Positions 9,091-16,775 of a stretch of 39,269 bases of DNA are shown here, one piece after another. The stretch's first letter is position 1; the number at the start of each line of letters is the position of its first letter. The translations under genes were made by a program, and so were the position numbers. Location of the stretch: contig JADYUK010000024.1 of NCBI GenBank assembly GCA_021531755.1, positions 1-39,269 on the forward strand, read 5' to 3'. Source of the stretch: Hoylesella loescheii (GTDB taxonomy: Bacteria > Bacteroidota > Bacteroidia > Bacteroidales > Bacteroidaceae). Under the pieces are notes generated by a model. The model searched no databases, had not been told where the DNA came from, and was given only the letters and a program-made list of their open reading frames with translations.

Positions 9091-9122
9091 CAAAGTTAAT
9101 AAAAACATTTCTTATGGACAAA
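9091..9122 (-). promoter_or_regulatory. Bacteroidetes-type promoter of the GH106-esterase-GH2 genes
   Basis: Read on the minus strand, TTTG (9119-9122) is followed after 20 bases by TAACTTTG (9091-9098), matching the Bacteroides primary sigma consensus TTTG then TAnnTTTG. Transcription should start near 9084. Confidence 0.7.
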
Positions 9123-9264
9123 CTAAAACCATTGATATTTTCTTTTTCGCTGAAAAATCCTGCTCCTGGTCGTGGATTCCTGGCACACTCCATGTCTGCC
9201 AGTGTCTCCCTGCCTGTCTCCTCTATGCTCACTGTGGCCGCGGCGGGCATGGGATAGAAGGCAC

Positions 9265-9307
9265 ACGCTCCACACTACGGCGGTGTAATACCGGCAGTGT
9301 GGAGCGT
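9265..9307 (-). terminator. Inverted repeat downstream of the S41 protease gene
   Basis: A 12-bp perfect stem (ACGCTCCACACT at 9265-9276 with its complement at 9296-9307) has a short inner CGG/CCG stem. It lies 180 bases after the protease stop and before the GH106 promoter, so it may separate the two units. No T-tract follows on either strand. The remainder of 9123-9483 holds no gene or other signal I can support. Confidence 0.45.
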
Positions 9308-9483
9308 GGAATGATGTTCATGGCAAGTAGATGTGCAAAATTATTTGTATAATCCTTGCACTGCCTGCTGCGCATTATCAGTACGTGAAAACAGTAGGGT
9401 AGGAGACGTCACACTCTCCCTATGCAACATGCTGACACTGCATCACTGATAGATAAAAATCCTCTTGCATACCTGTCTTATGC

Positions 9484-12400
9484 TTATTTCTTGCTGTCTA
9501 TCTGTCGCAGGAGTTCCTTTGTGGCGGTTATGAGCTGTGTGTCTATGCCGCGCACGATATCTTCCGGACTGTTCAGGATGTAGATATCAGGCTCGAGCTG
9601 TGTATTCTCGAGATATGTCTTCCCGTCTTCCTGGAGATAGCCTACGACAGGGATGCCGAAGACGAGCGACGGGTCCTGTGTTGTCACCCAGTTGACCGAT
9701 GTCATCGTGCCGGGCACAGGAGCGCCGACAAGTTTCCCTATACCCATGTGCTTGTAAACCCATGGTGTGCCATGAGCGTTAGAGTAGTTGGCCTCACACT
9801 GGAGCATTATCGTCGGCTTGTTATACCGGCGCGACGGCATATCGCACATGGCTGTGCCTCTGACCATCTGTGTGAGATACTTCTTTCCGCTGGTTAGTAT
9901 CTCCACATCCTCATGCAGACGTCCGCCGCCATTCCAGCGTGTGTCGATGACACATCCGTCGCGCAGGTTATACTTCCCGAGCATGTCGCTGTATATTGTG
10001 CGGAAGCTGGCATCGTTCATCGACTGCAGATGGACATATCCGAGGCGTCCGCCCGATACGCTGTCCACGATATGCTGGCATCTCCTCACCCATCTGTCGT
10101 AGAGCAGTGATGAGAACTGTGATGATGTTATAGGCAGCACTGTCTCTTCTGTCCCGTCTTTCAGGGTGACGAGAGTCTTCTTGCGTGCCATATCGTTCAG
10201 GAGCTGTGAGATATCCATATCCTTTGTCACGGTCTCGCCATTGATAGCCTTTATTATGCTGCCGGCATGTATGCGGCTCGACTTGCGGTCACATGGTCCG
10301 CCCTTGACAACCTCTGTCACCTTCACTCCCTCGCCCGTGTATGTCATGTCATAGAGCAGTCCGAGCGACGCTGTGGCGTCATCACCCTTGGCTGATGGGC
10401 GGTAGTAACGGCCTCCGGTATGTGATACGTTCAGCTCGCCGAGTATCTCGGACATGAGCTCCTGGAAGTCATAGTTGTTGGCTATATGTGGCAGGAACTG
10501 CTTGTAATGGTCGACGAGGGCGTCCCACTTGACACCATGCATATTCTTGTTGTAGAAGCGTTCGCCGACCTCATGGCGCATGTACTGGAGGAGGAACTCA
10601 CGTTCGTCGTACATATTCATCTTCATGTCGGCAAGATAAGTGACAGGCTCCATCTTTCCTGTCTTGGCGTCCATCTTCTTTATGTCCGCCCCGACGAGGA
10701 ATATATTGCCATCCTTGTCCTGGAGCATGCGTCCACCGCTCTTCATCGTCTGGACCATCTTGCACTCCTTCTTCCTCTGCGTAGCTTTCCACAGCTCCAC
10801 CTCTCCGTTTGTCGCCTGCGATGTGAAGTATAGTGTCTCGCCGTCCTTCGACATCGCCGCGCTGCCGAGCATGGACGATGTTGGTGTCAGCCGCACTATG
10901 CGGTCCTCTATGCCGTCAAGCTCCACAGTGAGCGCGCTGTCAGCTGCTGCAGGCTTTTTCGCTTCGGGTTTCTTGCCTTTCTTTTTCCCGGCAGCCTTCT
11001 TCTCCTCGGCAGCCTTTGCCTTCTTCTTGTTGGCATCCTCTATGTCCTTAAGCATCTTGTAGTCTTCCTCGCTCAGGCGGAAGCGGTCATATGCGTCCTG
11101 GTTGACGAATGCGAGGAAGATATCCTCCTGTGTTCCCCACGATGCATGGTTACGCAAACCGTAGCGCTCATTGGCGAACATGATGGCCTTGCCGTCCATG
11201 ACCCACTGTGGGGAGCTGCTGGCATATGCGCTCTGGGTTATGTTTGTTATCTTTCCACCCTTTGCCGGGACGATGCCGATGTCGTCATAAGGCGAGCGGC
11301 AGTTGCCGACAAACTCCAGCGTGAACCATCGGCCGTCGGGCGACCATTCGTAGCTGAACCCTCCTGAGCGTGACATCCACTGGCTGCCGTCAGTAATCTG
11401 GCTGACAGCGCCCGATTTTATGTCCATGACCATGAGACGCTGGCGGTCCTCTATGAAGGCTATCTTCTTTCCGTCGGGGGAGTATTTCGGCATGGCGCGG
11501 TCAAGGTCTGACTTTGCGAGACGCTCCTCCTTGACAGTCATGGCATTGGCGAAGTTGGCATCATCCTTACGCGCTATTGTCGCACGGTATATCTGCCAAT
11601 GGCCGTCGCGGTAGCTGCTGTAGACGAGCGAGCGGCCGTCAGGCGAGAACGAGGGGTTGGCCTCGGCTGCTGCGGTGTGAGTCAGCTGGCGTGTTGTGGA
11701 GTATTTGTCGACAGTGACGAATATCTCACCACGGCTGACGAATGCTATCTGCTTGCCGTCGCGTGAGACGGCGGCGCCAGAGGCACCACGCGGTGTGAGT
11801 GTGGCTATGACATCCTCATCGTCGCGTGTGATGCTGACAGCGAGACGCTGCGCCCCGGCTCCCTGCTTCTTGATGTATATGTCGCCGTCATAGGTATAGC
11901 AGAGCGTGTTGTCACGGCTTATGGAGAGGAAGCGGACAGGATAGTCCCTATAGGCTGTCACGGCAGTAGGTTCCGAGGCGTTCATGGCCGGGAAGCTATA
12001 GACATTGAACGTTCCGCCATCACGCTCAGAGAGGAAATAGACAGTCTTGCCATCGGCTGTGATGACAGGGTTGCGGTCTTCTCCCGGGCGCTTTGTGATG
12101 TTTGTGTGCTTGCGTGTCTTGAGGTCGTAGAGCCAGATGTCACGTGTGATGCTTGATGTGTGGTGCTTGCGCCACTCGTCCTCTCCGCCCTTGCGGTCCT
12201 GGTATAGCATCTGCCGTCCGTCGGGGGTGAAGGATATGGCCTCTGCCGGTGTGCCAAGCATCTGGACAGGGCGTCCGCCTGCTACGCTGACGGTATAGAC
12301 CTCAGTCATGGAGCGGTGGCTGAAGAGCATGCTCTCCGCCTGTTTCTGTATGGAGGCGTTGAACAGGACGCTCTTGCCGTCAGGCGTGAACGCTGTCGGT

Positions 12401-12735
12401 GTCTCTGCCGAGCTGTTATATGTCAGGCGCAACGCGCGGCCACCATCGGCCGGCATGACAAAGACATCGGCATTGCCGTGGCGGTCGCTGCTGAAGGCTA
12501 TCTGCCGCCCATCAGGCGACCATACCGGATTTGCCTCATATGAGGGCAGTGTCGTAAGGCGTGTGGCGACACCACCGGCTATGCCGACAGTGTATATATC
12601 GCCTTTGTAGCAGAACGCCACCTTAGTGCCATCGGGCGAGATGCGCACATCGCGCAGCCAGCGGGCCTCGTTGTTGTCGGCATACGAAATGCATGTTGCC
12701 GCAAGCAGAAAAAGTGATAGGATAGTCTTTTTCAT
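9484..12735 (-). CDS. Tricorn-like S41 family protease with WD40-like propeller
   Basis: This 1083-residue exported protease resembles tricorn peptidases that cut small peptides. After a signal peptide (about 1-19) come many PD40/TolB-like beta-propeller repeats recognisable by WSPDGRQIAF, FSPDGRSLVY and YSPDGKKIAF (about 25-550). Next is a Lys/Ala-rich linker (about 580-610), then more beta-propeller sequence, a helical core domain, a PDZ domain (about 790-870) and the S41 domain. The tricorn tetrad appears conserved: Ser771-His772 in LNVSHTG, nucleophile Ser985 in NYSNAHGTPW, and a glutamate in the TQLEPDI segment. It would process peptides in the periplasm. It is monocistronic: its own promoter lies at 12820-12850 and a hairpin lies downstream. 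The lysine-rich linker is unusually basic for an exported protein. Confidence 0.9.
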   Translation of the reverse strand: MKKTILSLFLLAATCISYADNNEARWLRDVRISPDGTKVAFCYKGDIYTVGIAGGVATRLTTLPSYEANPVWSPDGRQIAFSSDRHGNADVFVMPADGGRALRLTYNSSAETPTAFTPDGKSVLFNASIQKQAESMLFSHRSMTEVYTVSVAGGRPVQMLGTPAEAISFTPDGRQMLYQDRKGGEDEWRKHHTSSITRDIWLYDLKTRKHTNITKRPGEDRNPVITADGKTVYFLSERDGGTFNVYSFPAMNASEPTAVTAYRDYPVRFLSISRDNTLCYTYDGDIYIKKQGAGAQRLAVSITRDDEDVIATLTPRGASGAAVSRDGKQIAFVSRGEIFVTVDKYSTTRQLTHTAAAEANPSFSPDGRSLVYSSYRDGHWQIYRATIARKDDANFANAMTVKEERLAKSDLDRAMPKYSPDGKKIAFIEDRQRLMVMDIKSGAVSQITDGSQWMSRSGGFSYEWSPDGRWFTLEFVGNCRSPYDDIGIVPAKGGKITNITQSAYASSSPQWVMDGKAIMFANERYGLRNHASWGTQEDIFLAFVNQDAYDRFRLSEEDYKMLKDIEDANKKKAKAAEEKKAAGKKKGKKPEAKKPAAADSALTVELDGIEDRIVRLTPTSSMLGSAAMSKDGETLYFTSQATNGEVELWKATQRKKECKMVQTMKSGGRMLQDKDGNIFLVGADIKKMDAKTGKMEPVTYLADMKMNMYDEREFLLQYMRHEVGERFYNKNMHGVKWDALVDHYKQFLPHIANNYDFQELMSEILGELNVSHTGGRYYRPSAKGDDATASLGLLYDMTYTGEGVKVTEVVKGGPCDRKSSRIHAGSIIKAINGETVTKDMDISQLLNDMARKKTLVTLKDGTEETVLPITSSQFSSLLYDRWVRRCQHIVDSVSGGRLGYVHLQSMNDASFRTIYSDMLGKYNLRDGCVIDTRWNGGGRLHEDVEILTSGKKYLTQMVRGTAMCDMPSRRYNKPTIMLQCEANYSNAHGTPWVYKHMGIGKLVGAPVPGTMTSVNWVTTQDPSLVFGIPVVGYLQEDGKTYLENTQLEPDIYILNSPEDIVRGIDTQLITATKELLRQIDSKK

Positions 12736-12819
12736 ATTCTTTCAGTTAAGGTTGTAACTAATGGGAAATGATGTTTTCCTCATAAGAAATGTTGATATTC
12801 TCATATGGAAATCTGCGGA

Positions 12820-12850
12820 CAAAGATAACAAATAATTCTGAACGCACAAA
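12820..12850 (-). promoter_or_regulatory. Promoter of the S41 protease gene
   Basis: On the minus strand TTTG (12847-12850), 19 bases and TATCTTTG (12820-12827) match the Bacteroidetes consensus. The predicted leader is about 80 bases. Confidence 0.75.
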
Positions 12851-12924
12851 ATATCCAGCAATGTTCTTTTGTATACAGCACAAACAAAAGGTGGGATGCA
12901 AGGCGGACAATGTGACAAGAACAA

Positions 12925-12978
12925 GGGCAGGACATCCAGAGAAAGCCTGCTTTATAGTCTTGTCCAGATGTCCTTCCC
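12925..12978 (-). terminator. Hairpin downstream of the ATPase gene
   Basis: AGGACATC (12929-12936) pairs with GATGTCCT (12967-12974); after one mismatch GGG/CCC extends the stem, and AAAGC/GCTTT sits in the loop. It lies about 110 bases after the ATPase stop and could end that transcript, though no T-tract follows. Nothing else is evident in 12851-13089. Confidence 0.4.
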
Positions 12979-13089
12979 GTGATTATCATGTGACTCGCCA
13001 TGCAGTGGGACGTGATTACCTTATATCAATGTATTCATGATGAAAGGATTATACTCTACGGCAGAGAGATTCAACCATATTATTATCAA

Positions 13090-14526
13090 TCACTGAATAT
13101 CCGCAAACAGATGTTTTGCAGTCAACTGACTATGCACGATAGATGAATGTATGCCTTGGGATATGCCGGAGGGAGTGACAAACGTTATGACCACGCCCCT
13201 GTTTATTCCGGTTATCTCCATAAACAGATTTCTTCTTTTCCTGAGTTTCTCCTCATAATCTTTGGATATATAATAAGGACTATCAGAGAATTTCATCTCT
13301 ATAAGATGGACAATCTTATCCACCCGTTTAATAACCAGATCCACCTGCGCGCCTTTCCTCTCGTCACCTTTTGGTGGAATGAACCGCCATGAGGAAGAAT
13401 CTGTGGCAATGCCCGAGATGCCAAGGCCCTGCTTGATATGAGGCAGATGGCGCAGACATATTTCCTCAAAAGAGAATCCTTCCCACGACTCTACGCTCCT
13501 GTCCATAAAATGATGTTGCCAATACTTATCGTCACGACTACGGTTGTTCTCCACATATCTGAAATAGAACAATGTGTAGAAGTCTGCCAGACGATAGAGT
13601 GTCAGCTTGCTCTTGTTCCCGAATTGGGCGTACGACACGATGAAGTCACAGCGTTCAAGATTATCCAACATCTTTGTCAGGCCGCCACCACTATAACCAG
13701 ATGAAAGCTCAATCTCCTTTCTCGTGAATCCCTCCCGGCGTGTGGACAGGAGTCGCACAACATTGATATACTTGTCTGCCTTGTTGAAAAGGGCATTGTA
13801 TAATTCGTTAAATTCATCGCTTAATTCCCCTCCTCTTCTGAATACCAATGAATCGACATTCTCGGGCAGACTCAGATATGGTTTAAGCAGACTCAAATAA
13901 AACGGCACTCCGCCGAAAAGCATATAACACTGCAGAATCTGATAGTCATCCCAGTCAAAACCATGTTCCACCAAATATTCCCTGCACTCATTGAGATAGA
14001 ACGGACGCAGGTATATCCTATGTGTGATACGGTTATGCAGGCCGCCACGATTGTCTTCCAGCTTGTCTTTCATCCAACTTGTAGCACTTCCGCAGGCGAT
14101 GAACACTATGTCATCCCTGTTCTGCACCCAGCTCGACCAGAAATATTCTAATTCCTCGACAAACTCACTCCCTTGCGTGTCAATCCATGGCATCTCATCA
14201 AAGAATAACACTTTGCGCTCTTCATTGCATGACTCAAGATAACGTGCCAGTTGTACGAAGGCGTCATGCCAGTTGGCTATAGCTGGCATGTCGTCCCTAT
14301 GAGAATAATATGACAATGTCTCACGGAAATTCTTCAGCTGTTCTGCCTTGCTTCTCTTATGCGCCCCTACAAAATGGAAGCTGTACTTATCATCGAAGAA
14401 ACGACGCACAAGGAAAGTCTTCCCCACACGGCGTCTGCCATATAGGATTATCATTTCTGAACGATGTGAGTCCATTGCCCACTGCAATTCCTGACATTCG
14501 CGTGTCCTGCCAATAAGTCTTTCCAT
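13090..14526 (-). CDS. AAA ATPase with C-terminal PD-(D/E)XK-like domain (archaeal ATPase/DUF234 type)
   Basis: This 478-residue cytoplasmic protein begins with the family's opening MERLIGRTRECQEL. Walker A is GRRRVGKT (30-37), Walker B is KVLFFDE (105-111), and a sensor-like ACGSATSW lies near 144-151. A winged-helix-like middle region follows (about 255-315). The C-terminus carries FEEICLRHL with Glu355, Asp396 in QVDLVI and Glu410-x-Lys412 in IEMKF, the arrangement of a PD-(D/E)XK nuclease fold. An upstream TTG at 14547 is in frame but lies in the promoter -7 box, so I choose the ATG at 14526. The gene looks more AT-rich than its neighbours, and this family is often mobile and multicopy in Bacteroidetes, suggesting horizontal gain. 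Biochemical role is unknown; DNA binding or cleavage is inference. Confidence 0.85.
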   Translation of the reverse strand: MERLIGRTRECQELQWAMDSHRSEMIILYGRRRVGKTFLVRRFFDDKYSFHFVGAHKRSKAEQLKNFRETLSYYSHRDDMPAIANWHDAFVQLARYLESCNEERKVLFFDEMPWIDTQGSEFVEELEYFWSSWVQNRDDIVFIACGSATSWMKDKLEDNRGGLHNRITHRIYLRPFYLNECREYLVEHGFDWDDYQILQCYMLFGGVPFYLSLLKPYLSLPENVDSLVFRRGGELSDEFNELYNALFNKADKYINVVRLLSTRREGFTRKEIELSSGYSGGGLTKMLDNLERCDFIVSYAQFGNKSKLTLYRLADFYTLFYFRYVENNRSRDDKYWQHHFMDRSVESWEGFSFEEICLRHLPHIKQGLGISGIATDSSSWRFIPPKGDERKGAQVDLVIKRVDKIVHLIEMKFSDSPYYISKDYEEKLRKRRNLFMEITGINRGVVITFVTPSGISQGIHSSIVHSQLTAKHLFADIQ

Positions 14527-14544
14527 ATCTTCATTCTTTTTCTG

Positions 14545-14575
14545 CAAAGATAATCATTTGTTCCGAGTAATCAAA
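14545..14575 (-). promoter_or_regulatory. Promoter of the ATPase gene, giving a very short leader
   Basis: On the minus strand TTTG (14572-14575), 19 bases and TATCTTTG (14545-14552) form a full Bacteroidetes promoter. Transcription should begin near 14539, only a dozen bases before the ATG at 14526. The TTTG element lies 4 bases from the first 46-bp palindromic repeat, so that repeat is well placed to control it. Confidence 0.75.
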
Positions 14576-14578
14576 GGA

Positions 14579-14676
14579 TTTTCGTCCAAATGTGGGGTAA
14601 AAAGTATAGATTTGGACAAAAACAGACACGTTTTCGTCCAAATGTGGGGTAAAATACATAGATTTGGACAAAAACA
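14579..14676. repeat. Two 46-bp direct repeats, each an interrupted palindrome
   Basis: Copies at 14579-14624 and 14631-14676 (period 52 bp) are identical except for a short stretch around AGTAT/TACAT. Within each, GTCCAAAT and ATTTGGAC are perfect inverted arms, extended by TTTTc and aAAAA to 13 bases with one mismatch, enclosing GTGGGGTAAAA. They lie immediately upstream of the ATPase promoter and look like operators or recombination sites. Confidence 0.85.
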
Positions 14677-14825
14677 CATTGGGCGTTTAGTCTTCAGCAT
14701 ATGTGCGACAGAAGATTATCCTGTCAGCCCCAGAAGACACCTGATGAGGGACAAAAAGACCTGCAAAGCTAAAAGCCAGAATGTCAGGGATATATGACTA
14801 CAATGCAAAAGATACTGAATGAGGG

Positions 14826-14889
14826 GCTCATCGGTACTGAATGAGCACGTCATTGGCACTGGATGACGAGCCCATCCAGTACCGATGGG
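14826..14889. repeat. Three tandem hairpins with shared 9-base loop and different paired stems
   Basis: Unit 1 (14826-14846) has arms GCTCAT/ATGAGC and loop CGGTACTGA. Unit 2 (14848-14868) has arms CGTCAT/ATGACG and loop TGGCACTGG. Unit 3 (14871-14889), in reverse orientation, has arms CCCAT/ATGGG and loop CGGTACTGG when read on the minus strand. The outer stem bases differ in each unit but always pair. GATACTGAATGAGG at 14811-14824 looks like a half copy. Function is unknown. Confidence 0.75.
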
Positions 14890-15123
14890 AGAGACGGGGG
14901 AAGAAGCATTGACTGAGCATGATACACGCCTGCTGTCTGCTGCTGTGGATAATGTCCTGGTTTCCCGCTCATTGCCTTATGCTTGAGCCATATTGGCAGA
15001 CAGGGCTTTCGTGCTGCGGAGGGCATACATAGCTAAAGAGGTAATCACCGGGATGGGGGTGACGGCAAGACAGATAACGGCACATAATGAAGGAAAGCCA
15101 TAAAATAAAGGAGAGAGAATATG

Positions 15124-15321
15124 CCGGGAGGCTGTAGGAGTGATGGTGGGAGGCTATAGGATTGATGGTGGGAGGCCGTAGGAATGATGGTGAGAGGCTG
15201 TAGGATTGATTGTGAAAGGCCGTAGGATTGATTGTGGGAGGCAAGAGGATTGATGGTGTGAGGCAAGAGGATTGATGGTGTGAGGCAAGAGGATTGATGG
15301 TGTGAGGCAAGAGGATTGATG
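15124..15321. repeat. 22-bp minisatellite, nine tandem copies
   Basis: Nine consecutive 22-bp units run from 15124 to 15321. The consensus starts GTGNGAGGC and ends GGATTGATG. Copies 7-9 are identical and copies 1-5 are diverged, suggesting recent expansion at the right end. Because 22 is not a multiple of three, all three minus-strand frames stay open with repetitive Ser/Leu/Pro/His protein (14969-15490); I treat those as spurious. The tract ends about 130 bases before the thi -7 box. The rest of 14890-15123 and 15322-15453 shows no gene. Confidence 0.9.
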
Positions 15322-15453
15322 GTGGAATGCAGGAAGAAACCATGCCGGAATTATCCGTAGGAAATATATGCCAGACTGTGCAATGTGGCGTATGGCAGCT
15401 GAAAAAAAGAGAAAAAAAACATGAAACATGATGCGCGAATGAGAAAAAAATAT

Positions 15454-15461
15454 TAACTTTG
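15454..15461 (+). promoter_or_regulatory. Probable -7 element of the thiamine operon
   Basis: TAACTTTG matches TAnnTTTG and lies just before the TPP aptamer, so transcription would start at about 15467-15470, at the base of the aptamer. No good TTTG is present at the expected -33 position, so the promoter may be weak. Confidence 0.6.
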
Positions 15462-15469
15462 CAGCATCG

Positions 15470-15553
15470 GACATCAAAAGGGTGCCCCACGGATAGGGGC
15501 TGAGATTATACCTTCCAACCTGATGCAGTTAGTACTGCCGTAGGGATTGAGTC
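15470..15553 (+). ncRNA. TPP riboswitch (thi box) aptamer
   Basis: The thi-box core is present: GGGTGCC near the start, GGGGCTGAGA at 15506-15515, then AACCTGATGCAGTTAGTACTG and CCGTAGGGA at 15538-15546. P1 forms from GAC(A)TCAA at 15470-15477 and TTGAGTC at 15547-15553. It binds thiamine pyrophosphate and should turn the operon off when thiamine is plentiful. A T-rich GTATTTTTTC follows P1 directly, and a hairpin at 15601-15624 could be the expression platform. Confidence 0.95.
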
Positions 15554-15600
15554 GTATTTTTTCAATTTTGTATCTTTCGCAGATAGATATACAGCTATAA

Positions 15601-15728
15601 GGTTATGATGTCCGCATCATAACCTTTGTGCGTTATAGGGGTGCTCTTCTTGCTGATGTCTTCAAGGCATGGCACGTCCCCCGCATGGCTTGGCGGCCAA
15701 TCCGCAAGCCACTGCCAACGGGACGGCA
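15601..15728 (+). other. Structured leader between TPP aptamer and thiD
   Basis: Three hairpins are visible. GGTTATGATG/CATCATAACC (15601-15624, 10 bp, 4-base loop, followed by TTT) could be a terminator. A 9-bp stem with one bulge (15687-15710) has loop CCAAT. TGCC/GGCA lies at 15713-15728. TATAGGGG (15634-15641) can also pair with CCCCTATA (15741-15748), closing the whole segment. The reading frame of thiD stays open through here back to 15628, but without homology to ThiD. Confidence 0.55.
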
Positions 15729-15774
15729 AGCCACAACCCTCCCCTATACCAACCTCAAAAACGAGAAGAGCAGA

Positions 15775-16587
15775 ATGAGACACTACAGAAGAGTATTGGC
15801 CATCGCAGGCAGTGACAGCGGTGGCGGAGCAGGAATACAGGCGGATATCAAGACGATTTCTGCCTGTGGATGTTATGCCATGACAGCCATAACCGCCGTG
15901 ACGGTCCAGAACACGGTGGGGGTCAGGGCTGTCCACGATGTCCCGGCGGATATCGTCGCGGGGCAGATAGAGGCTGTCATGGAGGATATCGGAGCCGACG
16001 CGGTGAAGATAGGAATGCTGAAGAGCACAGAGACAGTGGGATGTGTCTGCCGCGCGCTGGGAACATTCGGGGTGGGGAACATCGTCGTCGACCCAGTCAT
16101 GGTGTCTACAAGCGGCCACCGGCTCATGGACGAGGATGCCATAGAGGCAGTGATGACCGTCCTCGTGCCCATGTCACGCATCATCACTCCCAATATCCCA
16201 GAGGCCGAGATGATAATGAATGGAGGGACTATTGACTCTCCTGAGGACATGGACGACGCGGCGAGGGACATGGCCGGGAGGACTGGGGTGTCGGTGCTGC
16301 TGAAGGGAGGGCATCTCGACGACACGACACTTGTCGATGTGTTCTATGACAACGAGCGGAAAGAGATAAGGCATCTGTCAGCACCACGCATACCGACACG
16401 CAACACCCACGGGACAGGCTGCACACTATCGTCGGCCCTGGCGTCAATGCTCGCCAAGGGCATGCCACTCGGCGATGCCGTGGAGGCTGCAAAGAGATAT
16501 ATCAACGGAGCGATAACAGCAGGGGCAGACTATGAGACAGGTCATGGCCACGGCCCCGTAAAACATTTCTACGAACTATGGAGATAA
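15775..16587 (+). CDS. thiD: Hydroxymethylpyrimidine (phosphate) kinase
   Basis: This 270-residue cytoplasmic ribokinase-like enzyme phosphorylates HMP and HMP-P to HMP-PP, the pyrimidine half of thiamine. It shows the ThiD opening RVLAIAGSDSGGGAGIQADI, the VDPVMVSTSGHRL segment, the TPNIPEAEMI segment and the anion-hole/base motif NTHGTGCTLSSA. An open frame begins at 15628, but its first 49 codons have no ThiD character and lie in the riboswitch leader, so I start at the ATG at 15775, after GAGAAGAG. It is the first gene of the TPP-controlled operon and overlaps thiS by 10 bases. Confidence 0.92.
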   Translation: MRHYRRVLAIAGSDSGGGAGIQADIKTISACGCYAMTAITAVTVQNTVGVRAVHDVPADIVAGQIEAVMEDIGADAVKIGMLKSTETVGCVCRALGTFGVGNIVVDPVMVSTSGHRLMDEDAIEAVMTVLVPMSRIITPNIPEAEMIMNGGTIDSPEDMDDAARDMAGRTGVSVLLKGGHLDDTTLVDVFYDNERKEIRHLSAPRIPTRNTHGTGCTLSSALASMLAKGMPLGDAVEAAKRYINGAITAGADYETGHGHGPVKHFYELWR

Positions 16588-16775
16588 CTGTGAACAACAA
16601 GGCCCTGACGACTGAGGCAAGGACTCTGGGCGAACTGGCGGCAGAACTGTCCCTGCCAGAGAAGGGCGTGGCTGTGGCTATAGCTAACAAGATGGTGCCA
16701 CGGACAGAATGGGCCACGACAGCCCTGAATGAGGGTGAGGCGGTGATAATAATAAAGGCTGCATGCGGAGGATGA
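16578..16775 (+). CDS. thiS: Sulfur carrier protein ThiS
   Basis: This 65-residue beta-grasp protein ends in the diagnostic Gly-Gly (AACGG). ThiF adenylates that terminus, it becomes a thiocarboxylate, and it gives sulfur to ThiG. Length and the N-terminal MEITVNNK strand are typical. It overlaps thiD upstream and thiE downstream, implying translational coupling. Confidence 0.95.
   Translation: MEITVNNKALTTEARTLGELAAELSLPEKGVAVAIANKMVPRTEWATTALNEGEAVIIIKAACGG

Noticed and set aside
10980..11040. Lys/Ala-rich coding repeat as a possible frameshift site in the protease gene
   Set aside because: The frame continues intact on both sides into recognisable domains, so it is a low-complexity linker.
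12789..13040. Small plus-strand gene in the gap before the ATPase gene
   Set aside because: It overlaps the S41 protease promoter and has no domain, start signal or neighbour to support it.
14764..14771. TAGCTTTG on the minus strand as a further promoter for the ATPase gene
   Set aside because: It fits the -7 pattern but no TTTG lies at the required distance upstream, and a complete promoter exists at 14545-14575.
15124..15321. CRISPR-like repeat array
   Set aside because: The 22-bp units abut one another with no spacers, and no cas genes are present. It is a simple tandem repeat.
14969..15490. Overlapping minus-strand open frames rich in Ser, Leu, Pro and His
   Set aside because: All three frames are open because the 22-bp repeat lacks stops and is not a multiple of three. 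The products are repetitive and lack start signals.
15628..15774. N-terminal extension of ThiD
   Set aside because: The 49 codons lie in a structured riboswitch leader and lack ThiD similarity. The conserved protein starts at the ATG at 15775.
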